Shown: piece by piece, positions 21,377 to 32,631 of the stretch
Position numbering within the stretch: position 1 is the stretch's first letter
Layout of the letters: the number at the start of each line of letters is the position of its first letter
Assembly (NCBI RefSeq): GCF_963576675.1
Contig: NC_088910.1
Span: 101,460,807 to 101,524,806, forward strand
Direction: 5' to 3'
DNA from: Euphorbia lathyris
Lineage: Eukaryota > Streptophyta > Magnoliopsida > Malpighiales > Euphorbiaceae
Length of the DNA stretch: 64,000 bases
Notes under the pieces: generated by a model
Told to the model about the DNA's origin: nothing
The model's input: only the letters and a program-made list of their open reading frames with translations
The model's database searches: none
Made by a program: the position numbers and the translations under genes

Positions 21377-22584
21377 GTTAATTACAAATAACTACTTGTG
21401 GTTTGGCTGATTTACAGACCTTTACCTGTGGTATTTTTCTTTTGCAAACGCAATTCTGTGATTTGCAAAATTTTATATTTAAGTTCACTTTGTTAGAATT
21501 TGGACGATAACGATTTCGAAATTAAAATTTTCAAGAGTTTTTTTTTTGAATCAAAGAATGAATTTAATTAATTGAATAAGGATCCTTACAAAACGCTTTT
21601 AGTAAGCAATCCGGGATATCAAATGAAAGAAACTCACTAGCATTGGAAAGGGCATGTCGTGCAACGACATGTGACACCCCGTTCGCTAGTCGAGGAATAA
21701 AAGACACTTTGAAATCGTGCCTGTTTCTCAAAATCAAACGACAATCTTCTATAATGCTGCCGAAATCGGATAAGTCCTCGGCTGAGGAATTAACCTTAGC
21801 TACTACTTCTAATGCATCACATTCAAAATCAACATTTGAACAATTAAGCGAGATTGACCAATGCATAGCTTCACGAAGAGCCATAGCTTCGACTCACCTC
21901 GGGTTTGCTATAAACGGAAAAAGTAGACTTCGAAATGCCATAAACGACCCATCTGAACTTCGTAGTACTGCCCCTGAACCACACGCATTCCCCTTCTGGA
22001 ATACCGCGCCATCCGAGTTACACTTCACCCGCCCCGCCGCAGGCAACTGCCATTTTATATGAACCGAACGCTGGATGTTGCTGCTCGTCGTCTTCCGGTG
22101 CTGCTGAACTCGCCATTCATCAAGGAACCGCCGTGCTCCTTCCATTGCAGGTACGGGCAGCAAGAATTTCTGCTCCCAAATCAACAGGTTCCGTTGGTTC
22201 CATATGGTCCACATGGTGAGAGCAACGCGACTGGCAACTCAAAATTTTCAAGAGTTAAATGATATTCTAAGCAACTTTAATTTTCAACTTTTTAGGTTTG
22301 ATGTCATTTAGGTATTGCTTTTTTATGAGAAGAGAAACATAATGTTTAGAGAGAGAAGTCTCCAAAAAATGATGAATTGAAAAATTAAGAATATGTTTTC
22401 ATAGTAAATATAATATCAAACAACTTTAATTTTTGAAACTTTTCATTTTGAGGTCGTTATCGGTTAAATTTGACAAAGTAAAAAAACATGTAAAATTTTG
22501 CAATCACATGGTTGTATTTGCAAAATACAACAGGTATCGGTCTGCACAGCGGTCAAAGCAACAAGGTAGTTATTTGTAATTAAC
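21377..22584. mobile_element. TIR element carrying a LINE insertion
   Basis: The left end reads GTTAATTACAAATAACTACT and the inverted right end reads GTTAATTACAAATAACTACC. Both continue into GCAGACC-like text after a variable segment. Without the LINE at 21540-22240 and one duplication copy it is about 490 bp. No target duplication was found, so the assignment to Mutator-like elements is only by style. Confidence 0.55.
21540..22240 (-). mobile_element. 5'-truncated LINE fragment (RNase H end) with 16-bp duplication
   Basis: On the minus strand two frames cover the ORF2 C-terminus: WTIWNQRNLLIWEQKF (linker) and then RNase H with CNSDGAVFQ and GSGAVLRSSDG (22214-21894), followed after a stop by EAMALREAMHWS-type text, DFECDALEVV and the final domain (21884-21564). 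It ends in an A tract read on the minus strand (T run at 21538-21547). A perfect 16-bp direct repeat, aaaattttcaagagtt, lies at 21524-21539 and 22241-22256. It is a dead, 5'-truncated copy from a LINE lineage different from the one at 10.3 kb. Confidence 0.85.
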
Positions 22585-23396
22585 CTTAATTTTAAATATT
22601 TGTGTTATTTTGTGTCGTTTTCAGGTTAGCACATCAATCCTAACCCAATCCAAAAATTTGTGTTTCAACCTAAAAATGACACATTACCTACTAAACTAAA
22701 CCAAACACTAAAATTACGTGTCAATTTCATGTCGTATAATCGAGTCGTATGTATTTTTACCACCTCTAACTGAAATTGCACGACGTAACATCTACTCACA
22801 TATTTCAGCATAAAATGACATCTAATAACCTCTCGTCACATGTTTATGATATATTATGTTGGAAAATTTTGAATAAAATTATATATTAATTTAAATACCA
22901 ACAAACACTTCTTTTCATGAACAGTTGTATCCATCCTAAATAGTTGTGTTCATACGTGAACAGTCGCGTCTGTCCGTGTATAGCCGTGTTCGTTTGTGAA
23001 AAGACATATACTTTCGAGTTCTATTTATATATAATGAATTGTCAAATTCATAGGTGGTTGAAAAAAACTCTTTGTCTATTCATAATCTTCCTATTTTCTT
23101 ACTCCGGTGATAACGAGTCTACACACGGTTTAAGTTCGCTTGCGTAATCTGTTGTATCTTAGGAGACGATCGTCAATAGAAACGATATATGTCTTAAGAA
23201 AACTGCTACTACAGGCCTCAAATTTATCTAACCTTATTCTTTTGATTCAAGTTTTATTATTTGTATATTTTTTTTTATGTTTGTTTGTTTTTTTGTTAGT
23301 CACATCTAAAATATTAAACAAAAAAAATTAACAACTTACCAACAAATTTAACCCTTTTATAAGAAAATTCTCATTCTCCTACATTTGTTTTTTATT
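22585..23396. other. Unassigned stretch
   Basis: It contains a cluster of GTGTTCAT / CGTGAACAG-like phrases (22915-23000) of unknown meaning and no supported gene. Confidence 0.35.
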
Positions 23397-23912
23397 GGGT
23401 AAATTACACATATGACCACTGAGCTTTATAAATTTTAACATTATGACTGCTAAACTTCAATTCTTAATGATATTACCATTTAATTTTACATTTTTTAACA
23501 TCAGTGCCCACTCAACTTTAACTAGCTTCTCAAAACGGCCGCTAACGACCTCAAAATGAAATTCTTCAAGACTTAAAGTCGTTCAGAACGATATTTACCA
23601 TGAAACCACATTTTTTATTTTCCAAAATCACATTTTTTGGATCTTTCTCTCTCTAAAAATTCACAATTTCTGTCATAACCAAACGACACCTAAATGATCT
23701 CAAAACGAAAATTTCCAAGAATTAAAGTTCATTAGAATATCATTAACTCTTTGAATTTTTTATTTTGAGGTTGTCAACGATCGTTTTGTGGCATTGAGTG
23801 GCCACCGATATTAAAAAATGTAAAGTTTAGTGGCCATACCGTTAAGAAATGAAGTTCAACGGTCACGATATTAAAATGGATAAATTTTAGTGGCCATGGT
23901 TGTAATTTACCC
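23397..23912. mobile_element. TIR element (GGGTAAATTACA ends)
   Basis: The left end reads GGGTAAATTACACATATGAC and the inverted right end reads GGGTAAATTACAACCATGGC. The arms continue as inverted copies for about 200 bp, with phrases on gene-free themes such as CACTCAACTTTA / TAAAGTTTAGTGG. The larger element at 27614-28878 shares the same terminal GGGTAAATTACA. No flanking duplication could be confirmed. Confidence 0.6.
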
Positions 23913-23996
23913 GCTTCTTATTTATTGATAACAGTGGTGCAATTTTATATTTGGTAAAATTTTCTATTACGAAAGAGTTTATAATTATGAAATGAC

Positions 23997-24175
23997 GGTT
24001 TTGATCACATGCGCCTTAATGACTATGCAGTATTTGGTCATTCACCATTAGATCTAGGCTTATTAGAATCCTGAGGTGGAGATTCAAAACATCCACCGGC
24101 TTAGATTTAATAAACTTAGATCTAACGGTTAATGACCAAATTCACTTGATCATTAAGGTCCATAAGCGTATTTAT
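23997..24175. mobile_element. Small MITE (TTTTGATCACATGC family), copy 2
   Basis: It starts TTTTGATCACATGCGCCTTA and ends with the inverted, more diverged GATCATTAAGGTCCATAAGC. It shares the inner phrases TCATTCACCATTAGATCTA and its inverse with copy 1 at 18563-18733. Confidence 0.6.
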
Positions 24176-24241
24176 TTAGAGTTTTTGAATAATTAATATA
24201 GTTTTTTTAGTATTAAAGTATTCTGTAAGTTGTTTAAATGA

Positions 24242-24548
24242 TTTTTTTTTTTTTGCAATCGGAAATCTAATAGATTAATTGCTCATAACATCATTACAAA
24301 TAAAAAACCACACAATGTTTGGATTATTTCTGTATAAAACTAGAGGGGATTGAAACTCTCAAACTCATCTAGCAAGTTGATGTACTACTCTATTTCCTTC
24401 TCTTCTAACAAATTTGAATGTACAGTTAGAAAACATTTGGGATAACCGCAACACATCCGAATGCAGGAAGTGGAGAGAAGAAACTGGAATAGGACCATCA
24501 GTCAAGGCAGCTACAACAATCTTCGTGTCGGTTTCAACACAAAGGGCT
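24242..24548 (-). mobile_element. LINE 3' fragment: RNase H C-terminal part
   Basis: On the minus strand the text CVETDTKIVVAALTDGP and then FKFVRREGNRVVHQLA is the C-terminal half of a LINE RNase H domain. It is followed by about 120 bp of 3' UTR and an A tract (T run 24242-24255). The N-terminal half of the same kind of domain appears at about 25438-25515, so the copy seems split by the insert in between. Confidence 0.7.
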
Positions 24549-24809
24549 TCCCTGTTTCCTGGGCTCTGCTCGCTCGTCATAGGCACATTGTGAACGCAAA
24601 TAATTGTAACCATATACATATAAAATGACCATAACATAACGGGGCGGGGTTGCGCGCGAGCCGAGTGACGTAGGTGCACAAGAGTCTTTTTTTTCCTCTA
24701 TTAATTTTAATTGAAGAAATAATTAGAAAATAAAACAGCAAGTACAAAAATGAGGGGAAGGTTTGGCACCTCGATGTCGGCTCTTCGCCACCTGGGGCTG
24801 TAGTATGTT

Positions 24810-24841
<32 letters not shown>

Positions 24842-25437
24842 TACGTGAGCCGCCTGCCTTTACCTTTACTTAGCGGCTCCCATATGAAAATCCATCCGGC
24901 AAATACATAATAAAAAAAATCATAAGATAGCATCTTTTCTAAAATTTTCGATTTTCGCGGCTTATGAACCGAACCCGCTGCTTTCTGGCTAATCCGCCGT
25001 ACCAATAGCGAGAGCAGCCGAAGAAAGAGTGCCCATGACGGAAGGCCGCAAAAGCCGCATTATTTACTTATTTAATTCCTTGACTTTCTATGCAATTCCT
25101 TGACAGCGGTTCGGGGGGCACTTGAGTCAGCCGCCGGCGCCCGAATGCGTCTTGACCCCTATCCAATTTTTGGGCCAAGGACCGAGACCTTCACTACTCA
25201 CAGTAGGGCCGGTAAAGGGTCTCTAAACAATCCTCCTTTCCGCCGTTCCCTCCTTGGACGAGCACGAGGCTTAGTCAAGTAGAACCGGGTTGCGCTGCTC
25301 GACCATTAGGGAGAGGTTTGAACTCAGTCCCTCGAAGAAAGATCTTAGTCATTTCGCCTCTGTACTTTGTTGACGAAACAATAGCCGGTCCAATAGCTGC
25401 TTTGCCTGCCCATGGATTCAGCAGCAGTTTGAAAGGT
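24549..25437. other. Probable nuclear insertion of mitochondrial DNA (NUMT mosaic)
   Basis: This segment is far more GC-rich than its surroundings and contains an unmistakable piece of mitochondrial-type 26S rRNA (24760-24850). The text at 25085-25290 (GGCACTTGAGTCAGCCGCCG, GGGCCGGTAAAGGGTCTC) also has plant mitochondrial character, although I cannot name the locus. The pieces are not contiguous in any one known gene, so it may be a mosaic. Open frames on both strands lack recognisable domains. Confidence 0.55.
24760..24850 (+). pseudogene. Fragment of mitochondrial large-subunit (26S) rRNA gene
   Basis: The text GTTTGGCACCTCGATGTCGG, then CACCTGGGGCTG, then CAAGGGTTGGGCTGTTCGCC and TAAAGCGGTACGTGAGC is the highly conserved domain V segment of large-subunit rRNA. 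It corresponds to the Escherichia coli stretch UGUUUGGCACCUCGAUGUCG to GUGGUACGCGAGC, and the variant bases fit the plant mitochondrial form. It stops abruptly after GTGAGC where the gene would continue TGGGTT. At only about 90 bp it is a non-functional fragment. Confidence 0.85.
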
Positions 25438-25515
25438 TGACTTGCAACGAGATTACATTGTCGCGCCAGTCTTAGGCTCTCCTGAATGGCCATAATCTCT
25501 GCTGCTTCGACCGAA
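25438..25515 (-). mobile_element. Possible LINE RNase H N-terminal part
   Basis: On the minus strand EAAEIMAIQESLRLARQC matches the conserved helix of LINE RNase H that normally sits a few residues before the VETD motif. That motif is found 900 bp away at 24548. This suggests one LINE copy split by the NUMT. The match is short, so the call is tentative. Confidence 0.5.
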
Positions 25516-26020
25516 AGGCAAGGGAGGAGTAGGGAAAGAATACAATAAGAGGGAAAGAATTCCATTTGATCACATATAAAGGTTTTTGTTTATGACTCCC
25601 CGAACACTTATGCATATGTGCGTATTTGAGAAAATAGATTTTTTTTAATTGAGATAAAAGTTTTACATATGGTTGTGAGATGGATTCTGGGATAAGGTGT
25701 ACCACCTGTCATTATACGTGTTCAAATCAAAAGGCTTTATATCTTCAACGAGTATATAAAACTTGCTTTGAAATATGTCGGCCGTATGAACTATTTGCAA
25801 GTATAAAATGCGATTGAGAAAGAACTTGGATTACATTCCATTACGTGCGAGTAGGAGATGTTAGACTTATATTCGGATTTGAGCCGAATAAATGGCCCGC
25901 CCGTAAATGGAATGAGCCTAACCCAAAAAAGAGAAAATGAGACTAGGATTTGCCCAAACCTCTCGTTATAACTGTCTAACCTTAATAGAAAAAAATATTG
26001 AAAAGAATGCGAAAGACTAC
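25516..26020. other. Unassigned stretch
   Basis: It includes a short imperfect repeat, GGGAAAGAATACAATAAGAG followed by GGAAAGAATT (25535-25562). There is no supported gene. Confidence 0.35.
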
Positions 26021-26229
26021 GGGTCCGTTTGTTTTATCTGCTGTTTGCTGTTTCCTGTTTGCTGTTTGAAAAGGCTGCTGTTCCAAAAAGCAGGGATTCC
26101 CTGCTTTTATAAAAAGCTACTTTTCGGCTACAAAAGGCAAACAAGAGGTGTCTAACCAAACACCTTAAACTCTCATTTTCAAAGTGAAAAAGACAAACAA
26201 GAGGTCGAAAAGCAGCTACCAAACACCCC
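26021..26229. mobile_element. GTTTGG-type MITE, second copy
   Basis: The left end reads GGGTCCGTTTGTTTTATCTG and the inverted right end reads GGGGTGTTTGGTAGCTG. It shares the internal phrases CAAAAAGCAG and GTGTCTAACCAAACACC with the MITE at 7403-7731. The frames on both strands are mirror-image by-products. Confidence 0.65.
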
Positions 26230-27613
26230 TTACCTCTCTCTATCCTATTGCGTCTCCTCTCTCATAAATACAGTCCCATTTAGTTTATGAATCAATTGTT
26301 TCCTCCATGGTAGTTGATAGGCTCACGAATTGGGTTTTTTATATAAGTAACCCGGTTTTCCAAGTCAAATAAAACACATTCCATTTATATTTTGACATCT
26401 GTCAACTAAGTAAACTATTTTAATTATTTTACTGTATTTACCATCAACATCAAATAAACTATCTGCACAGCAGAGACACCATCTCCATCGTTCTTCACTA
26501 CCACCATTTTTCATCACCGCGGTCTCCATTCATTGCCGCGCCCATATCTCCATAAAAAACGATCTCTGCTGGCTTTACAATTTTTAGACTTTTTAATATT
26601 AATTAACAGATTTTTGAGATTCAATACCATTAATCTTTTATTGTGCTTTTCAATTTTTTTAGATTCAATATGAACTAGTAATTCTACTCGGATTTGGACA
26701 GTGTTTTTGATGAATTACCTTGGCAAGAAAGGTATGGATTTCCATGATACCCTTACCATAAGAACAGTCATTATATATCCCCACACAAATCACTTAAATT
26801 CCTCATAGATGATTGCTGCAAAACCCAAAATTCAATTCCTAGCAAAACCCAATATTCAATTCCCTAATCCAAAACCATCGGAACATATTCCGGTATGCTC
26901 CGGTTACCCAGATATTAATATCGATTATATTAGAACTAAACCATTATTAATCAACCATAAATGCAATTCTACAATTATCATTTCCTTCCTCATAATTAAT
27001 TCCTCTTACTGGGGCATTAATCCCTTTTAACCGGAATGGTATGAAGCCGCGACCGTCAAATAGTCATAGATCAACAGCGGCACTGGATGAAAGCGGCGGT
27101 AGATAGTGGGTTGTTTATTCGGTAGTAACAAAGAGTTTTTGTAATTAATGACGTGTTCAATTTTATATGGAAGGTGTTTTTTATGACTGGGAGAGCTGGG
27201 ACTCTAGTATAAAATCCCAACGAATTGACAATAACACAAAAGTTGCTTGCATTTCTCGTTGCATTCTTATACTTACTGTGGGGTGAAAAATGGTATATAT
27301 ATATATATAACTTATTTAATTTAATACTTATATCGGTTTTTTTTTTTGACATTTACACAAAGTATATGATTAATTATCATATTTGGTAGACATTGATAAG
27401 GTTAGTGCTAACTACTCATGTGAAAAAAGTAATGTGGGTCCGATTAATTGAAGTGACAATATTCAGAAAATGAATCTCAAATTATTATCTTTTAATATTT
27501 TAGGATTTACACTTTTACTACTGTGGTGCTTGCCACCGAATATAAATTGCTAGAAAGAAAAAAAAGATTTACAAAATTTACAAAACATTATCCATGTTTT
27601 TTTTATTAAAATA
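26230..27613. other. Unassigned AT-rich region
   Basis: The frames at 26809-27030 and 27071-27352 are low-complexity or have no domain. A TA microsatellite lies at 27294-27309. Nothing else is supported. Confidence 0.35.
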
Positions 27614-28878
27614 GGGTAAATTACATATGTGGTGTATAACTTTTATTCATAATTACATTTTGGTGAATAACCAAAATTTTATTACACTAAACTGTACAAT
27701 CTTTTAGTGACCTCCCACTAAAGTATACAGCAGGTAATTTTGACCTGTCAACGTCTGATCAACGCGTCATCTCGTCACTTTTAGCCTCCTAGCAAATAAA
27801 AGTGGATCCCACCTAATACTAAATGACTAATTTACCCTTAATTATATTTTCTTTTATTTTTTATTTTTCTTTTATATTAATTTTTTCTCTCTTCCCTATC
27901 TCTCTCTTCCGCCTCCCCCTCTTCCGCTGGCTCCTCCTTCTTTTTCTTGTTGAATCCAGAAAAATTTTCAGTAACATAATCATCGATGGCAACAGTCAAT
28001 CCGAAATCAGAAACTGCGCGACCAAAGCCGACTAATTGGGCGTCGGACGGAGATACAAGTGTAGAGGTATCAATGTCCGCAATAGATCTCCAAACCCCAG
28101 CAATGGACATTCTCCTTCTTTAGCTTCACGCTCCTTATCATTAACAACTACATCCCGAAAATTGCAGAAGATGAAGACGAGAATAGAGCTGTGAGAGAGA
28201 GCAACGCGAAGCTTTTTCAAATCAAACGCTTCTACTACCTGTCCGTTCTGATCCACTGACGGAAATCGATAACACGAGTGATTGCATTTGCTGTAGAGCT
28301 CTTTTAGGTCAAGTGGATTTATGAGGGATGACCTCGGTTTTTTCTGCTTATACATCTTAATTTCATTGTCTTGCTTCCATAACCTCCACAACAAGCGTTC
28401 AACTGTGTGGTGGCCATTGCACCCACCTCCATCCTTCCCTTCTTTTTCTCGGTTGCAGAAGGCATGACAAATATTTGTCTGTATTGGTAATGGATAACAT
28501 AATTTAGGGAAATTACAAAATAAAAGAAGAGTAGAACAAAGTAGAGAAAAAGAAGAAGAAGAAGAAGGAGCCAGTGGAAGAGGGGGAGGCGGAAGGGAGA
28601 GAAATTAGGAGAGAGAAAAGAATTAATATAAAATAAAAATAAAAAATTAAAGAAAATATAATTAAGGGTAAATTAGTCATTTAACATTAGGTGGGATCCA
28701 CTTTTACCTGTTAGGAGGTTAAAAGTGATGAGGTGGCGCGTTGACCGGTCAAAATTACCTGCTGTACACTTTAGTGGGAGGTCACTAAAAGATTGTACAG
28801 TTTAGTGTGACAAAATTTTGGTTGTACATCAAAATGTGATTATAGATAAAGGTTATACATCACATATGTAATTTACCC
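27614..28878. mobile_element. Long-TIR element, possible Pack-MULE
   Basis: Inverted arms of about 340 bp start GGGTAAATTACATATGTGGT on the left and GGGTAAATTACATATGTGAT on the right. The arms include GACCTCCCACTAAAGT, GGATCCCACCTAAT, GGGTAAATTAGTCATTTA-like text and a CTCTTCC-rich segment. The 560-bp core (27955-28510) has a higher GC content and is open for 120 codons on the minus strand, as expected for a captured gene fragment. No 9-bp duplication was found (ATTAAAATA against GGAAAGATG). Confidence 0.65.
28032..28394 (-). pseudogene. Possible captured gene fragment inside the TIR element
   Basis: The 120-codon minus-strand frame (with DLKELYSKCNHSCYRFPSVD and DVVVNDKEREAKEG) and the next minus-strand frame (27877-28110, SPSDAQLVGFGRAVSDFGL) look like natural protein composition rather than repeat. 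I do not recognise the family. It may be exon pieces of a host gene picked up by the transposon. It ends in the terminal repeat on one side and is unlikely to be functional. Confidence 0.35.
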
Positions 28879-29095
28879 GGAAAGATGGAAAGAACAAAAT
28901 GTGGAATACAGGATGGAAGAAGAGAATAAAAATCATCAATAAGAATTGTGGGTTACTAAACCTAGCCACTAATTCCCACCTCTAGCCCCTAGAATTGACC
29001 GAAATACCCTTTGGACTAAATTTCAAAAAATCCAAAACCTCTCAAGAACCCTAAACGTTTTTTGATCAAATCCGGACAACACATTGAGCCGAATC

Positions 29096-32000
29096 ATGGA
29101 TGGCGACAGAAGACGTAAAGGAAAAGATAAAGTGGTAAGATTCACCGCTTTATTTCGTTGAATTCGAGCTCGTAACGAATCTGTGTTGTTTTTTTTGGAA
29201 TTCGCCGGAATCGCAGGTCGGGCGTATGAGTATCACGCCCTCCCTGCGGTTCGGGCATATGAGCATCACGCCCTACCAATGGTGAGGGCGTGATAGCCAT
29301 ACGCCCGAACCGCAAGGAGAGCGTGATACTCATACGCCCGAACCGCAGGGAGGGCATGGTGATATCACGCCCGAACCATTGGCAGGGCGTGATGCTCATA
29401 CGCCCGAACAATGGTTCGGGCGTGATTCCCTTACGCCCACGTGGGTTTTTAAAATTTATATTATTTAAAATTTTATTAATTTTAGTTTAATTTATATTAT
29501 TTAAAATTTTAGTTTAATTTTAGTATAGTATTAGCATGATTTTTACAATTTAATTAATTTAGGGTAATTTTATAATTTTGGTATAAATTGATTAAAACTT
29601 TAGTATAATTTATTATAATTTTATAATTATAGTATATTTACAATTTTATTAATTTAGTATAATTTTTTTATGTAGACGGAGCGGCCTACTAGGGGTGGAA
29701 AATCCATCCCGTCATCTGCTCGTCGTCTAGATATGGACGACGAGGATGATACACCACGTCAAACGAGATTGCGTGGTGTAGATGTATCTAGTCGTAGGCT
29801 GAGAGGGGCTGCGACGGAGCAGTTGAGGAGGGGGCCGATTGCGGATCAGGCCGATATTCATGACGCAGAGGGGGCGACTGATTTTGATGACAGAGAGCCC
29901 AGTAGCGATTCTTTGCAGGACTACCTCGATGTGGCAGCCCGGGCAGTGCGACAGTCCGCTGTTGCACATGATCGCGAGGTTGAGGAGAGCGATGAGCAGC
30001 CGACCCCGGGGAGACAGCCGACCCAGCGCGTAGGAGGTCGTTTTGCGGGTACATGTATTTTTTAGTATTTTTTAGTATTTATAGTATAATTTAGTATTTT
30101 TTAGTATAATTTAGTATAATCTAGTATAATTGAGTATAATTTAGTATAATTGAGTATAATTGAGTATTTTTTAGTATAATTTAGTATTTTTTAGTATAAT
30201 TTAGTATTTATAGTATAATCTAGTATTTTTTAGTATTTTTGAGTATAATTGAGTATAATTGAGTATAATTGCGTATAATTGAGTATTTTTTAGTATAATT
30301 TAGTATTTTTTAGTATAATTTAGTATTTATAGTATAATCTAGTATTTTTTAGTATTTTTGAGTATAATTTAGTATTTTTAGTATAATTTAGTATTTTTAG
30401 TATAATTTTGTATAATCTAGTATAATTGAGTATAATTTAGTATAATTGAGTATTTTTTAGTATTTTTTAGTATAATTTAGTATTTTTTAGTATTTTTTAG
30501 TATAATTTAGTATTTATAGTATAATCTAGTATTTTTTAGTATTTTTAGTATAATTGAGTATAATTTAGTATAATTGAGTATAATTGAGTATTTTTTAGTA
30601 TAATTTAGTATTTTTTAGTATAATTTAGTATTTATAGTATAATCTAGTATTTTTTAGTATTTTTGAGTATAATTTAGTATTTTTAGTATAATTTAGTATA
30701 ATTTAGTATTTTTAGTATAATTTCGTATAATCTAGTATAATTGAGTATAATTGAGTATAATTGAGTATAATTTAGTATAATTGAGTATTTTTTAGTATAA
30801 TTTAGTATTTTTTAGTATAATTTAGTATAATCTAGTATAATTTTGTATAATTTTATAATTATCAGGGACAAGCAAACGTTCCAAAGCTAGTGAGGACGAG
30901 AGCTGGGTAGTTACTGGACCGGTTGCTGGTGGTCCCATTGATGGTTCCGTGATTCCTAGTTTTCTAGGACATGTTGCCTCACGGATGTTGGGAGGAGAGA
31001 TTCGGTCGTTTCTGACATGCTACAACAGATCAGCAGCATGCCGAGATTTGTGTCAGTGGTTTTTAGGTGCGTCACCCGAGGTAAGAATAATATAGTGTGT
31101 CAACATTTATTGTAATTCGTATTTTTAACTATAAACATACAAAACATTCTGTAATTTTATAATTTTATGTGTCATTTTACAGCTGAGGGAGATGATCGAG
31201 AGGACTGGTTTGTCCCACCTTCCACGTGCCATGTTCAGGAACCTCGACACTCCGCTATTGACTGCGTTCGTGGAGCGGTGGCAGCCCGATACGAACTCCT
31301 TCCATATGCCGTTCGGTGAGATGACTATCCAGCTGCATGATGTGTGGCACATTCTTCGGATCCCGATCGACGGTCAGATGGTGTCCGAGTCTCCCCCTGT
31401 TGACTCGCTTCATGCCATGTGCATGATGATGTTTGGGGTGAGTCAGGCTGAGCTTCTATTGCCGACTAGTCGTTTATGGTCAAGTGGAGGTGTATTTGTT
31501 GCGGCTGTACAGAGGCTACCGGGTGAGGGTAGGGATGACGCTACTCGGGCAGCGGCGTGGATGTGGCTTATGCTTGGATCCACTCTGTTTGTTGACAAGA
31601 GTGGAGATAGGATTAGGCCGGCCCATCTTCATGAGGTTTACAGCGGTGTCAGTGGGGCAGCTGGACTATCATGGGGGTCTGCCACATTAGCCATGTTGTA
31701 CCGGCAGCTGGGGATAGCGAGCAGAGGAGATTGCTCCGGTATATGCGGATGTTTGACCCTACTGCAGGCATGGATATATGAGTATTTTCCGGTTTTCCGG
31801 CCGCATAGAGGAGCTCACCTGATCCCAGCTGACCATGTCCGTGCACTGAGATGGGAGGTCGGGGTCCCAGGCAAGACGACCGCCCGACTAGATACCTTTC
31901 GGGGGCAGCTGGATCGTATGACGGCGGCAGAGGTATTTTATAAAATTCTAGAATTTATTTAATTATTATTTATAGTATATTATTTGTATAATTGAGTATT

Positions 32001-32631
32001 ACTTTTTTCCAGGTGACGTGGTTGCCTTATGGTCCTGTCGCTGATGATGATCGGCTTCGGGTGTCCTACGCCGGTTGGATACGGTGTAGAGACATCGTCG
32101 AGCCGTATATGCCCGACCGAGCGCTGCGACAGGTCGGATATACTCAGCCTATCCCAGCTGAGCGTATTAGACCTGATAAAGCAGTACGACCATGGAAGTC
32201 GTTATCGTACAAGCTCACGCATTCCTTAGTCACAGTTGAGGACACCTGGCGGAGATTTCCATCGGCTCGGGGCATCGATCGGAGGAGATGCCGACCAGTC
32301 GGATACGATCCCACTGCCTGTGATCCTGCTTATATGGATTGGTATATGCAGTATTCGCATCCCCATCTCCTTCATGCACCACAGGCTGGACCGGTACAGC
32401 ATTCTCGCGCCAACAGCGAATTGGTAAGTTTATTATTTTTTAATATTATTATTTTGTATTGGTTTATATGTGTTTAATTTTAAATATTTATTTATTGATT
32501 TTTTTTTGCAGTGGGTTAGCTGGTTGTGGCGTGTCACCCAACTAGCGGCTACCCACCGATCTGACGGGGATGTTCCACGCATTAAGAGGGAGATGGATGA
32601 GTTTATGGATGCGTGGCGTCGGGCGAACTAG
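29096..32631 (+). CDS. Plant mobile domain (PMD, MAIN-like) protein, six exons, apparently intact
   Basis: The model is 29096-29134, 29676-30048, 30866-31080, 31183-31932, 32013-32423 and 32512-32631. All introns are GT...AG, phases match at every junction, and the 1908 nt give 635 residues with no internal stop. Residues 1-150 are charged and probably disordered (RRRKGKDK, MDDEDD). The aminotransferase-like plant mobile domain spans about residues 155-590. Its signature is visible in exon 4: FVERWQPDTNSFHMPFGEMT, then DVWHILRIPIDG, then AAWMWLMLGSTLFVDKSG and LAMLYRQLG, with the C-terminal part in exon 5 (WLPYGPV and VGYTQPIP). Annotated relatives are MAIN/MAIL1 and 'phosphatase 7 long form homologs'; MAIN and MAIL1 act in the nucleus in gene silencing with the phosphatase PP7L. 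This copy lies inside a TIR element and is either its cargo or part of its mobility. The start codon is the first ATG before a good donor site; a shorter start inside exon 2 (29733) is possible. Confidence 0.85.
29220..29438. repeat. 33-bp array, 7 units, in intron 1 of the PMD gene
   Basis: Seven 21-nt modules start at 29220, 29253, 29286, 29319, 29352, 29385 and 29418, each separated by exactly 12 nt. A module begins GGGCGT (or close), ends ACGCCC, and has a 9-nt centre, so it is an imperfect palindrome. Modules 1, 2 and 5 read one way (centre ATGAGTATC type) and 3, 4, 6 and 7 the opposite way. Spacer 1 (TCCCTGCGGTTC) is the exact reverse complement of spacer 4. Bases 29219-29273 and 29286-29340 form a hairpin with 55-nt arms, about 6 mismatches, and a 12-nt loop. 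The array is GC-rich inside an AT-rich intron. Confidence 0.92.
30058..30857. repeat. AT array of about 10-bp units filling intron 2
   Basis: Nearly the whole intron is made of the units TAGTATAATT, GAGTATAATT, TAGTATTTTT and TAGTATTTAT. A higher-order pattern is visible: the phrase TAGTATTTATAGTATAAT recurs at 30073, 30202, 30321, 30508 and 30626, with gaps of 118-129 or 187. Degenerate forms of the unit are already present in intron 1 (29480-29660). The splice sites of the intron remain good (donor at 30049, acceptor at 30864-30865). Confidence 0.9.

Noticed and set aside
24760..24850. Functional rRNA gene
   Set aside because: Only about 90 bp of a roughly 3-kb gene are present and the match stops abruptly.
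29142..29411. 89-codon minus-strand frame as a gene
   Set aside because: It is generated by the 33-bp period of the array and lies within intron 1 of the PMD gene; the other strand is equally open.
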